Positions 1-9,427 of a stretch of DNA of 64,000 nucleotides are shown here, in pieces (the stretch's first letter is position 1; each line of letters starts with the position of its first letter). The translations under genes and the position numbers were made by a program. Under the pieces are notes generated by a model. The model was not told the origin of the DNA and ran no database searches. It worked only from the letters and a program-made list of their open reading frames with translations. Source of the DNA: Kappaphycus alvarezii (taxonomy: Eukaryota > Rhodophyta > Florideophyceae > Gigartinales > Solieriaceae); the NCBI GenBank assembly GCA_002205965.3, contig NADL03000774.1:124001-188000 (forward strand). The letters are read 5' to 3'.

Positions 1-480
1 GTCTCAGAGGTGGTGCTTGGTTTCTTTCATCCTCCCTTCTTACTGACCTCAAATTCTGTCTTCGTTAATATTGGCGCCCGCGCTGCACTTGACGCTGATA
101 CCGGACCTACTGTATGTCCGTTCGCAAGTTCTTGCGATAGAAGAACCATGCTCAAGACCTCTCGCTGCATCGTTGCTGTTGTCGATGGCTGTTTCAAGTG
201 GATTGTCGTCCAGCGCCCCAGCGCCCGTGGGACGACCTGGAAGGCGTGTAAGTACGGCTCTTCCACTCGAACAGGCTTTACAAAGTTCGCTGTTTCCTAT
301 CGCGTTTCACCTGCGTCTTTGTTACAGTCTTCGAAGGAACGTGCTCGCGCAGCCCTGTCAGCCCGTCGCCAAGTTTGTTCGTTCGGCGTTTTCTTCGTTG
401 TAGTTGTGGTTGTCTGAAAGCGGTTATGATTACACTAGAAGAAACAAGTTTAATGAATTCAGTATCTACTGGGGTTTCGC
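1..480. other. Unassigned stretch at window edge
   Basis: Overlapping frames on both strands are open here, but none gives a protein I recognise, and the longest ends in a run of valines encoded by a T/G-rich tract near 400-417. A short sequence at about 436-476 recurs at about 43,424-43,455 (shared core AAGTTTAATG, then ATTCAGTATCTAC), so the right end of this stretch is dispersed repeat. Confidence 0.4.
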
Positions 481-489
481 ACGGTCTAA

Positions 490-1570
490 CTATGCGGCTT
501 AGACCTAACCAGTTGTATCTCGTCGTCCATGCGCATGTGGGCCCGTGAGAGGATGACTTGGGCAATGGATGACCATCGGTGCAACTCAGTCGCTGGTAGA
601 TACGGCGACGAATAACACCGGGTGTCGAGTGAAACTTGGACGCGATCCGCGGAACTAACTCCTCAGTGAAAGCTATGGTACCGGGGAAGGGGATCCCAGG
701 GAATCCAACGCCAGGGGTCAAAACGTGAAGTCAGGCCTCTTTGGCGCAGAAGATGGGTGAGGTGAGGTAACAGGGAGGCGTCGGGCGAGGTTGCGTTCCA
801 GTGTTGTAACCTTGTCGCGGGCCGCCGCGTCTGCAATGCCACTGGCAAACTGGGCCGCCTGGTGCGAACTGCCTTGAACGGCGAGACGACAGTGATGTCA
901 CACGCAATGGGGCGCAACGTTGTGCCTTCCGGGGTTGGGGGGTTGCACAAGGATATCGGCGGCCGGAGCTCAGTGACCGGGACGAGGAGCGGAACCTCGC
1001 GCCGAGTATCCAGACCCGCGGCGCGGGTAACGTGTGCGCAAACGCAAAACAGAGCGAGTCATGGCGGTGACGACGGCCGAAACCAGGGCAGCAGGTCGGC
1101 AGCTTGATCCCCGAGGGTGTCCAAGGGGTGGTCACAGGTCATGGCATAGATTAGAATCGTCGTATACGGGCAGTCCGAAGTGACGGCGGAGCACGGTCTG
1201 CCAGTGTGTGGTGTGTACCTTTTTTGCTTCCGTAGGTGGACGAAGAGGAAGCCCGCAGCGGGGCTGAGGCGGAACGCTAGGCCACGGATGCGGTATAGGA
1301 TGTCGGGTCGCCGTGATCGGTTGGGTTGGGGTCGGCCGCCCAGGCATCGACGTGCCAATGAACTCTTGACTCGCTCCGGTCCGCCGATATCCTGGTACAC
1401 TCCCCCAGCCCGGAAGGTACAGCGTCGCGCCCTATTGCGTGTGACATCACGGTCGTCTCGCTGCTCAAGGCCGCAGTTCAGAAGTTTTCAAGCTATCTTG
1501 ATCTCGTATTTACACGGTGGAATTTTCTTCTGGTCCGCCTTTGTTTTTCTCGGAGTGGGTGCATAGTTCA
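490..1570 (-). pseudogene. LINE-like retroelement, 3' end with restriction-like endonuclease region (degenerate)
   Basis: Read on the minus strand through several frames, this resembles the C-terminal part of a non-LTR retrotransposon polyprotein. In order it shows a GLPVYDDSNLC-like piece (near 1170), a DHPLDTLGDQAAD piece (near 1120), RHDSLC (near 1070), AAGLDTRRE, and ACDITVVSPFKA (near 890). That order of zinc-finger-like Cys/His region, RH(N/D)xL motif and DVTVVSPL block is typical of the endonuclease end of such proteins in algae and protists. Frameshifts split every segment and no reverse transcriptase domain remains. The family assignment comes from remembered motif patterns. It differs in sequence from the endonuclease family at 1826-2418. 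Confidence 0.55.
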
Positions 1571-1683
1571 GCCGTTGCCTGAAGATGTTCTTAGTCTAGT
1601 GTAACCCACCTCCCGCAAGGTTCAGGTCCTTGAACACATGGAAAGATCCTACCCCTCCGTACAGCGGGTTATGTGGAGTGCCT

Positions 1684-1745
1684 TAATGTTTGAAAGATAT
1701 GGTCGGATGTTGCCCGGAATATCCAGGAGGATGACCAGGGGGGAG
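1684..1745 (+). repeat. Dispersed ~60-90 bp repeat, copy 1 (probable LINE 3' tail, antisense)
   Basis: The core TTGAAAGATATGGTCGG followed by a CCCGGAATATCC-like block recurs with small changes near 30,275, 40,735 (inverted), 40,955, 41,315, 42,485 (inverted), 42,610 and 49,960. Here it lies directly 3' of the minus-strand endonuclease fragment at 1826-2418, on that fragment's coding strand. This suggests it is the 3' untranslated tail of that retroelement. Confidence 0.6.
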
Positions 1746-1825
1746 AGGTGACCTTTTAATGCCAATATGTGAAGTGAGGATCGACTATCTGGTCTGGCCG
1801 CAGGCAGTATTACTGAGAGCTTTCG

Positions 1826-2418
1826 CTAGTGATATGTGCAGCGTGTTTTGTCATGATTCGTCATAACAGCCGTGTATCGGAGTATGCAGAACGACCAGTA
1901 GTACTGTGCGTCTTCATTTTCCCTAAAACCCGGCTCACGGCCGGCCAGCAAGCATGCGACGTTGTAAATTACGGCCGCGGCAGCGTGCCTTTGAGTAAGC
2001 ACTGCTCGGACCTTGCTATAGGTCTCTATCGCCCTTACGGCCAAGTTCCGCGCGACATCGGTTAGCACCCTATAGGCGTCTGAGTGCCAACCTCCGAGAG
2101 TAGATATAAGGATAGGCACGAGCATACCACGGAAGTTGTGATAAAAGATTCCTATCTTCTATGCTTCGTGGAGACGGCCGCATTGAGGGACATAAGCAGT
2201 TCAAAAGTGTGCACACTCCTGCGGGAGGGCACCAGGGGGTTGACGAACTTGACGTCGAAGAAGTCCGTACCTCCATTGCTTCCCATTGCCCGGATGTCTG
2301 GCCTTGTGCGATGGATCCCGTCCCGCAGTTCGACGGCGGGGTGACGGGCCGCTTTCTGCAGGTCTTGCGCTCTACAGTGAACGGTCATCAGTGTACTGTA
2401 CTGTAACATACGTCGCAC
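1826..2418 (-). pseudogene. Retroelement restriction-like endonuclease domain, family A copy 1 (frameshifted)
   Basis: Two minus-strand frames join into one domain. The first (2418 to about 2152) gives RTRPDIRAMGSNGGTDFFD, VKFVNPLVPSRRSVHTF and LMSLNAA. The second (2125 to 1826) gives LVPILISTLGGWHSDAY, DVARNLAVRAIE and QRHAAAAVIYN. The RPD, FFDV and downstream Lys/Tyr arrangement is compatible with the PD-(D/E)XK endonuclease found at the C terminus of some non-LTR retrotransposons; that is an inference. The same domain recurs at about 23.74-24.06, 29.33-29.70, 30.35-30.76 and 31.36-31.83 kb. One frameshift lies near 2130-2150. No reverse transcriptase is attached, so the copy is 5'-truncated. 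Confidence 0.6.
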
Positions 2419-2492
2419 TTGTCAAGAAATTTCAGGGGATAAAAAGCAGACCGGCCGCGAGCCTGATAAAAAAGGGTAGACCCTTTTGCCCA

Positions 2493-3068
2493 ATGTTCAA
2501 CTTGTCAGACGATTACGGAGAGGAGGGCGAGAATGAAGGAGAATGGCATTTGGACATCCCGGAGGATCCCACAAAGAACCGTTCCGTGAGGGACCTTTTG
2601 TTCGCTATACATGATGGCTTAAGGTCGGGTTCTCACTCGGCTCCGTCTGTTCCCCCAAAAAACAGGCCCATAGTGAACTACCCTGTGGTACCGAACACCC
2701 CGCCCCCGCCACCTAGTGGCGGGAAGCTCCAATCTTCCACCTTGGTGGAGGCCGCCGATTACCAAACAACACCCAAAGGCGTCTATGGGCAGACGTCATG
2801 GCGCGAGAGTGGGGTTATTATGGCCACGGAGAAGTTTACTAACCTGCCTGTGATGGGACCCTACGGCACGGAGCTTTTGTGGGTTCCTGCTCACTGGACG
2901 GACTGGTCTGATCTCAACTTTTCAGAAGGCGACGACGTCAGTGATGTCGTTGCCGATCTGGAGGGGTTAGAAATTGGTGGGGAGAAGGATAAGGGGCGGG
3001 CATATCTCATGGTATGCTCAAAGCACTTTGCTTCATACACGTTATCAGGTAACTTTGCTGACAAATAG
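2493..3068 (+). CDS. Unassigned protein, 191 residues, proline-rich centre
   Basis: An uninterrupted frame begins at the ATG at 2493, 55 bases downstream of a TATA-like GATAAAAAG at about 2435. The frame is also open upstream to 2286, but that part overlaps the antisense endonuclease remnant, so the 2493 start is preferred. The protein starts MFNLSDDYGEEGENEGEW, with an acidic N terminus. It has a short polyproline run (NTPPPPPSGG) near residue 70 and an acidic stretch (SEGDDVSDVVADLEG) near residue 150. I see no signal peptide, membrane segment or known motif. Its place between retroelement remnants leaves open a gag-like origin. I do not recognise it. Confidence 0.4.
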   Translation: MFNLSDDYGEEGENEGEWHLDIPEDPTKNRSVRDLLFAIHDGLRSGSHSAPSVPPKNRPIVNYPVVPNTPPPPPSGGKLQSSTLVEAADYQTTPKGVYGQTSWRESGVIMATEKFTNLPVMGPYGTELLWVPAHWTDWSDLNFSEGDDVSDVVADLEGLEIGGEKDKGRAYLMVCSKHFASYTLSGNFADK

Positions 3069-3701
3069 GACTCTCCATCACCGGTAACCCTCTAAGATAT
3101 TCCGGGGCCCAACCGACCATGTCTTTCGCCCAAACATTTTCCCTTTTGTGAGCGTAGAACGGTTGGTTGAAATAAAATTCTTGATGGTTTTCTTACTTCG
3201 GTGCGTAGTTATTATTGTTATCATTATCATCATTATTAATGCGTCAAGGGCTTTTACAGGCACGCAGGTGCAATAATTCCATCTCTAGCACACCTACTCT
3301 TCTATTGTACTAGCTGCGATCCCTGGGGATGTTCTAGGGCACCCTACTTTAAAACACGTACCAACAGAATTTCTAACTCGGTGCAAATAGAATACTAAAT
3401 AACTAGGAATAAATGAGTATAGAGGAAAAATAGTCTACGTAGACTAAAATAGAAGTAAGGATAAAATAACTATTCTGTAGTACTGTACTGTATGCAGGAA
3501 GAAACTGATACCTTAATTAAAATATAAATCAATAATTGGGACTACCAAATATATAGACACAACCTGGAAAGTGCTTAACCGATTCCTACTCCTGCAAATT
3601 GATGGAAGAAAATTCCCCCAATAAAGTCTTGGCGTGTCGAGAAAACAACGGGTTAAAAAACTCATTACAGAGAGCGACGACGACAGAGACGAATTCTAGA
3701 A
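3069..3701. other. AT-rich non-coding stretch
   Basis: Stops are frequent in all frames. It holds a TACTGTACTGTA motif at about 3481-3492, one of many TACTGTAC-type copies in this window, and short AT-rich runs. No gene seen. Confidence 0.5.
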
Positions 3702-4022
3702 GTGAGCGATCACGAGAAACAACAACAGGACAGTAACAGCTGGTACCCCTCTCTTGCTGTCACAAAGACAGCACTGGCTGAGTGTGCCAGGGAATGCTGG
3801 GCAGTTCTGAGCCTGTCCGAGGAGGACAGCATTCCTCACACGTCTTTCCCAGATCTACCCACCGTGCATTGCGGGGAGAGGAATGATAATCCAACAAAAG
3901 CAACAAAAACCAAAATCGACACCACGAGGGCTCCGAAGCGGGGACGTGCTACCTTTAAGGCCCCGCTCGGCCTCGATAATACGGCACCTGAGCCCAGTAT
4001 GGTCTGTTACCGAGCGATGTGA
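3702..4022 (+). CDS. Unassigned small ORF, 106 residues
   Basis: An open frame starts MSDHEKQQQDSNSW and ends after SMVCYRAM. The C-terminal half is basic (KATKTKIDTTRAPKRGRATF), as in a nucleic-acid-binding tail, but there is no named motif. It ends about 100 bp before the 5' LTR at 4121. It is GC-richer than its flanks, which slightly favours real coding. It could be a chance ORF. Confidence 0.25.
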   Translation: MSDHEKQQQDSNSWYPSLAVTKTALAECARECWAVLSLSEEDSIPHTSFPDLPTVHCGERNDNPTKATKTKIDTTRAPKRGRATFKAPLGLDNTAPEPSMVCYRAM

Positions 4023-4120
4023 AAAAAATATTGGAAGAGACCAGTTGTAAAGATCTAAAGAGTGAGATAGGGAATCACCTCACCTGAAACGATAATGAAA
4101 GTAATAGAGCACAATCAAGT

Positions 4121-4555
4121 TGTGCTGCATATAAAAACTATTTTTCCACTGCCTTCAGTATAGCTACATAATTTTTTATATGGCATTTACAGCCTTATTC
4201 GACAGCTATTTTGACCTTAATACTATTTTAGTCTACGCATTCTACATTTTATTTATCCTAATCATCGATTTAAACCCTATTAGACAGAATATTACTGTTC
4301 ATTTTAGAGTAGGAGCCTCTAGGACATCTGCTATAGGTTGGATACAGTGAAATCGCAGGATTTATAGAGCCACACTATGACACCTATTTGCTTATAAAAG
4401 CACTCTATGTCTTTGGTTATCGAGGTAAAAAGACAGTTCAACAGTTTTATTTCAACATATTCACCCGTTCTACACTCGCGAAAACGTCTACAGATTTTTT
4501 CAGGCTTGACGCTAACGCTATCAGTCTGCTTTTTATCTCTTTATTTTTCGCGGCA
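4121..4555 (+). repeat. 5' LTR of the copia-type element
   Basis: It aligns with 9003-9427. Shared blocks include AAACTATTTT near the start, TATTTTAGTCTACG, CTATTCACCCGTTCT and the end block CAGTCTGCTTTTTATCTCTT. The start is placed at TGTGCTGCAT and the end at about CGCGGCA, giving a TG...CA structure; both limits are uncertain by several bases. Confidence 0.7.
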
Positions 4556-5011
4556 ATCCAGCTTCACCGTTTTTCGGGTAATTTAAGAAGTAAGTCTATT
4601 CGCCATTCAATATTGAAAATATACCTATATGTCATATTTTCGCGTTGTTTCAAGCCATGTGTAAGCCGGTAAATACTTAAAAAACGTTCTTGATCTTTAA
4701 GAACACTATTAAGTGACCAATAAGGGCAACGATCCGATCATGGTACCACAGCGCTCACCTGACCCGAGCGAATCCAGAACAAGGTCGTAATCCTGATCTA
4801 TCTTGTGTAAGCTGTCTGTAGTACAGTTACACCCCAGGATCACTCATAATGTAAGGGCGCGCGCCACGAGTAGGAGTGCAAACGCAGCTCCGAGAGCCAT
4901 TCAAATTTACAGCGCCACAAATCTGGAAAGAATCAATTTAGGGTAGTTACAAGTTAGATATTGTTAAATTAAGTCTGGATATATCGGTAATTTTCTGACT
5001 AAATTGAATTT

Positions 5012-5851
5012 TTGAACAAAATTGAAAGAAAAGAGTTTACAGTGAGGCTTAAAAACAAAACAAACGAGAAAAATTTTAGGTCACCTCCACATCAGAAAAA
5101 TAGAGGCACTAGTGCACAAAGATTAATCCCTGAAAACAGGCTACATTCTTCAAGCATTAAATCAACATTAATATGGACTTTAAAAGGGTGTATTAATCTA
5201 GGTTTCGGTCGAGTTCTTAGACAGACCTCAGAATTGCAACAATTTCTTGTAGACTGCGTCAAAGATTATGTTGATGATAGTTCCTTCTGTGATGAATTAA
5301 GGGCTAGGTTTCTTGAGGACTTTCTTACTCCAATGCTTTTCTCGGGACGGATTCTGAGCAATTCGTCGATTGTTCGCAAGTTTTTTGTATTTCTCGCGGA
5401 AGGAAAAGTTCCATCCGTCCGCCATGTAACTGCTCAGCTTTTAAAGACCTTTGCGTCAACTATTCTCTGCAATGATGACTTCAGCAAAGGATTAAATCGA
5501 ATTGATGCATATTTAAACTCCTTTGCATCACCATATGGATCTCTGTTAGGACTAACTCCAAATCCCATACGTTTCAGCCTAGCTAAATGTTGGAACGAGC
5601 TAATAGCTGAACATAATTATGCCTGCAAGTACTGTATGCTAAATCGTGGACAAAAGCCCAATTATCTCCGCCATCTCCTTCTAGGAAATGCCAAAATGTT
5701 CTACATGAAAAATGCGGACAGTTTGTATGAGAACTGTTCCCGAGCTCTAAGAGTGCTAGAACGCGAGCAAACTCAGTCTCACGACGAAAATTTGAATTGC
5801 CATATATCCTCGAATCATTCTTGTGAGCAAGTATATTTGCGCTCCGTGTAG
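5012..5851 (+). CDS. Gag-like protein of the copia-type element (open frame)
   Basis: A 279-residue frame without stops, in the gag position 450 bp after the 5' LTR. The N terminus is lysine-rich (KIERKEFTVRLKNKTNEKNF) and the rest looks alpha-helical. A CKYC pair lies near residue 210 in NYACKYCMLNRGQ, but I see no complete CX2CX4HX4C knuckle. The sequence is not diagnostic; the call rests on position. The start shown is a non-ATG TTG; the first in-frame ATG lies well downstream, so the true start may be upstream of a lesion. An intact 840-bp frame is notable because pol in the same element is riddled with breaks. Confidence 0.45.
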   Translation: MNKIERKEFTVRLKNKTNEKNFRSPPHQKNRGTSAQRLIPENRLHSSSIKSTLIWTLKGCINLGFGRVLRQTSELQQFLVDCVKDYVDDSSFCDELRARFLEDFLTPMLFSGRILSNSSIVRKFFVFLAEGKVPSVRHVTAQLLKTFASTILCNDDFSKGLNRIDAYLNSFASPYGSLLGLTPNPIRFSLAKCWNELIAEHNYACKYCMLNRGQKPNYLRHLLLGNAKMFYMKNADSLYENCSRALRVLEREQTQSHDENLNCHISSNHSCEQVYLRSV

Positions 5852-6111
5852 TGTTACTGGCTCTATAGAGAAAGTGCACGAGGAAGTATCCAAGCTGACT
5901 CCTTAGGCACCACCCCTACTGCCATTTAGGAAGGCATAAATTTGAGTATCTTCATTACGCATTTTTTGGATTCTACTGGGCCCTTGATCCTAGCTGCAGA
6001 GCAACTATTGGTGACTTAAATTATTAATCATTTTAAAGCCAGCTCATTTCTGCTGCTCATTTTGAGAAAGAAGAGAAGGTTGGACAAATGAGAGGTTAGA
6101 AGAACCTACCT

Positions 6112-7020
6112 ATGACATCGATATCAGATGCTGTCCGTAGCCGCATTGCTGATACACCTCGTACTGGACAACCCCAATACGGCCGTGACTCGCGTTCTAC
6201 CAAAGTAAATTATCACGATTATAACTCACGTAGCATCGCCGCGTACGGCATGCAGAGAAAAAATCTCGTGATGATAGATTTGTTGGGGTTGTGGTTAAAA
6301 GGGCCACATTATTTCTCAATTACAACATTCAATGGCTGAGAACGTTGCTAGGAAGTTTCAATGATACCAAAGAAGCTCGTTTAAACATCTAACCAAGGCC
6401 AAGAAACGTGTACTTTTTTTGGCTCTGTCATGAACTGGATCATGATGATGGTGGGTAAACACATAAAAAACATCAGATTCTGATTGTTAAAGGCAGCAAA
6501 TTTCCACGGAATTCATCTCGAGACCGGTGCCTAAAATCATTTATTGAGAAATCACAAGCAAAGGCATATTATGACCTGTCTGGGATTAGAATAAAACATA
6601 AGCAGAATATAACTGCTTACAAGTTTCTTAATGGAATCTTTCCGAGTATTTCACATGTTCCGATTCGTATTCCAACACCTGATGGTGCTTTTATCGCGCT
6701 AATCTTCGGTGTAGTTGATTTTGATATTCCATTTTTGATTGGCCTGGAAGCTTTAGAAAGATTTGGACTTGTTGCCGAAAACGTTGACTAACAATTTGTT
6801 TCCAAAGGGCCTGGATGGAATATGTCAATCACACGCAAATACGGTCATATTTCCGTTGTGTGGGATTTTTCTGAGATCCTACTCACAAAATATCAATAAA
6901 AGCGCCTCAATTTAAAATTTCTCCACCCGTATGCCCCAAGGCTATACAATCTGAGTAGCAGAGCTAGAACAGAGGATGCAAAGGAGGTGTAGATCTCGTA
7001 CTTTTCGTAAAGCATTCATA
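6112..7020 (+). pseudogene. Copia-type gag C-terminus and protease-like / gag-pre-integrase-like region
   Basis: From about 6559 to 6800 one frame reads SISHVPIRIPTPDGAFIALI, then FDIPFLIGLEALERFGLV. This is the block seen in copia-like polyproteins of fungi and algae between protease and integrase (DVPFLIGLD pattern). After a frame change it continues with GWNMSITRKYGHISVVW (about 6808-6860) and HPYAPRLYNLSSRARTEDA (about 6926-6985), the second resembling the H-containing gag-pre-integrase segment. The 6112-6339 frame is basic and may be the gag tail. Multiple stops and shifts make the region non-functional. Confidence 0.55.
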
Positions 7021-7278
7021 CAAAGAACTTCAGGGATTAGTTCGGACATATGTGGAAGGCTCTCTGCTATTGTCGCAATAATGATTTCGTTAAATTAACC
7101 AAACGAATCTTTAATATTTTTATCAGTCAGAAAGGGAGTTCGACGATACTGTACTTGCAGTTTTCAGAGTGAAGAGAAATGACTGTGGACTTGAGTTAAG
7201 TTAGGGACAATATTTGAAGAAATTACGCATGCTGCGGATGGAAGCCTCTTTTTCTGAGTCATATCTTTAAGTAATAGA

Positions 7279-7470
7279 TTGTCTCGGTTAACACATACAA
7301 AGCCTGAAATATTCTGTACCGCAAATATGGCTGTCCAAGTGGCTGGACTGAAAGTTTCAGTTGAAGCACTTAAAAAGCTGAATAATGTTTTGAAGCACGT
7401 TTATAACAACCCCATCTCTTCACTTAAGTACTACAAGTTGGACAAAAGCGTAGAGCAATGCACAGAAACT
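7279..7470 (+). pseudogene. Copia reverse transcriptase, C-terminal fragment
   Basis: The frame reads RLTHTKPEIFCTANMAVQVA and later SLKYYKLDKS. This matches the end of copia RTs, where the pattern LTHTRPDI...A is followed by a helix and LKYYKLD just before RNase H. The match stops at about 7460, where the reading diverges into unrelated sequence; the expected RNase H start reappears about 1 kb later, near 8465. The catalytic YVDD part of the RT is not present in recognisable form upstream. Confidence 0.6.
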
Positions 7471-8440
7471 GCCCTGGAAGGGTTTCGTCGGGGGATTCCT
7501 AGGATAATAACGGGAAAAGCAGTTGTTAACTGTGCAACTATCGGGCGTCCGATGGAGACGCTTTCTCTTTAATCACTGTGAGGGGTAGTAGCTCGATGTT
7601 TAAAAGGCGGTTGTGGTAGAGACTTTGGAAATCTGGGCAAGGACACGAAGTGTCTAGAAGCAAGTCAAGTCAAGGGCTGCAACGAACTTAAGTCCACTGG
7701 ACAGTAACCAAGGGCAAAACCAAAGAAAGTGAAAGTATTCAGAGGGACTAAAAGGAAAACAAGAAAAAGGAAGGTGATGGAAGGTAGGCCAAAGCCACAA
7801 ACGGGTGCCACGCGTACCGAGTCGGCAATTGCGAGCGATGGGCTCTGTGTGCGATTTGATCCTCCCGCAGGGGACGGCAGTAAGCCTAAGAGGTAGCAGA
7901 TACAGTCCTCGGTAGAGGGAAACGGCGACCATCCACGGGTTTAGAGATACGGTCCTCTCTGGGACGCGACGACGGCCATGGGTGAAGAAAGACGCAACAC
8001 GCTTGCAAAAGAGGAAAAGTAAGAAGGGCAGATGTTTAGAGGAGGATCAGGCGAGAGGCGACGAAGGGACCCGAAGGGGATAAGGTTAACTATAACCAAA
8101 GTCGCTACAACGCCTTAGGTGGAGGGGAAAGCGAAAGATGCGAGCTAACTCCCGAGCCGACACTTCGGTGACTATTTAAATGGCACGCCACATCGGCCGA
8201 ACAATAAATAGTAAGTTAGAAGTTAGTCTGTTAGACTTTTAGTGTGTTAGGACACATGTCTAAACGTTAGTGAGTCACTCTAAAATAATAATCAGGACCA
8301 AAGTGGTCCACGGCCTGCCTCTACTGGGTCACTGCCACGTAGTCCTGTAAGGACTGTAAAGTCTAAAATAGTAATCGGATTTCGATTACGGATTTCGATT
8401 AACAAATTGGAGTGTCGATCCCCACTGTAAACCCATAGGG
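7470..8440. repeat. Insertion inside the copia pol (solo-LTR-like)
   Basis: About 1 kb of unrelated, GC-richer sequence separates the copia RT end from RNase H. Its 3' part holds CTACTGGGTCACTGCCA, AGTCCTGTAA and TAAAATA (about 8317-8375). A similar run (CTACTGTGTCACTGCCA, AGTCCTACAGTAA, TAAAATAAA) closes the insertion in the gypsy integrase at about 19,690-19,745. A purine-rich centre is also shared. Both are probably solo LTRs or fragments of one retroelement family; exact ends and target duplications were not resolved. Confidence 0.45.
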
Positions 8441-8464
8441 TCATTGCACTACAAAAGGTTCCCC

Positions 8465-8905
8465 AAAGTGGAAAGTATATTCTAAGTCGTAATGCGCAAA
8501 CAACGACGACAATATTTCTCAACTTGGGTTCACTGTCTTTCTCATTGAAAAGACTGGAACTTGTAATTTCCTGAGTTACTCCAGCCAAAAAGCCACAGAC
8601 TAACAATAAATGTATTAGGCACAGAATTTTATGATTTCGCTGATGACTTGATATTGGCAACATGATCAAGCACGACTTTGAATCCTTGCCTAAAATCAAA
8701 ATTCCAATCTTAATGTCTACGGATCCCAACACTAAATTTTATGGTTATCATCAAGTACCCTACACTTTGGGAAACGACTCATGATTGAGATTGCTTCTGT
8801 AAGAAATGAATATCCAAAAGAGTAAATATGCGATTTGGATTTTTAAGGACCACGGACAACCCCGCTGACGCTTTCACGAAGCTTGCGAAGTGGTATTCAA
8901 TCAAT
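8465..8905 (+). pseudogene. Copia-type RNase H domain, frameshifted
   Basis: Successive frames give ANNDDNISQLGFTVFLIEKTG (about 8487-8550), SHRLTI with TEFYDFADD (about 8594-8650), HDFESLPKIKIPILMSTDPN (about 8662-8725), LMIEIASVRNEYP (about 8778-8816) and NPADAFTKLAKWYSI (about 8858-8902). This is the standard order of the RNase H that ends Ty1/copia polyproteins, including the NPAD(x)xTK signature. At least three frameshifts and a stop interrupt it. It lies directly upstream of the polypurine tract and 3' LTR, as expected. Confidence 0.75.
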
Positions 8906-9002
8906 TATATTTTAATGGAAATAAGCGCGATCTACTATTTCAACAGTTGGTGATTCGAAATTGTGAATCGAGACAATAATGCTTCATGGCAAAGAGGAGG
9001 AG

Positions 9003-9427
9003 TGTAGAAACTATTTTATAGGTCTTGCATGATAGCTATGAAATGTTTTATTCATTTAATATTTCCATTCCTATAGGATAGCTATTTTACCCTAATAATA
9101 TTTTAGTCTACGTATTCTATATTTTCTCTGTCCTGGTCATCTATTTACACTTTGCTAGACACGCTGATAAGATTCTTTTAGAAAAGGGGGCTCTAGAATA
9201 GGATATCCTCTATGGAACGTATCCATTAAAATAGTAGGTATGTTATAGCTAGACTATAAAAATTGCTTTCCTACAAAAGGCTTCAAAGCCTATTTCATAA
9301 AAGTAAAAACAGGTCAACAGTCTTATTTTAACCTATTCACCCGTTCTAAACCGAAAAAATCGTCCAACTTTTTGTCAGGCTCACACTAACGCCGCCAGTC
9401 TGCTTTTTATCTCTTTAATTTTCGCGA
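9003..9427 (+). repeat. 3' LTR of the copia-type element
   Basis: Partner of 4121-4555, starting at TGTAGAAACT just after the polypurine tract and ending near TTTTCGCGAC. Substantial divergence between the two LTRs points to an old insertion. Confidence 0.7.

Larger units (their letters stand above)
4121..9427 (+). mobile_element. Ty1/copia-type LTR retrotransposon, degenerate, with internal insertion
   Basis: Two diverged direct repeats of about 430 bp (near 4121-4555 and 9003-9427) flank about 4.4 kb. Between them lie a gag-like ORF, a protease/gag-pre-integrase-like block, the end of a copia reverse transcriptase and a copia RNase H, in the order expected for Ty1/copia. A polypurine tract (AAAGAGGAGGAG, 8991-9002) directly precedes the 3' LTR. 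The LTRs differ by many substitutions and indels, so the insertion is old. A separate insertion of about 1 kb sits between RT and RNase H. I could not identify a clear target-site duplication or primer-binding site. Confidence 0.75.

Noticed and set aside
4121-9427. Target-site duplication of the copia element
   Set aside because: Flanking bases at the two LTR ends (before 4121 and after about 9427) show no convincing match, perhaps because the ends are slightly misplaced or eroded.
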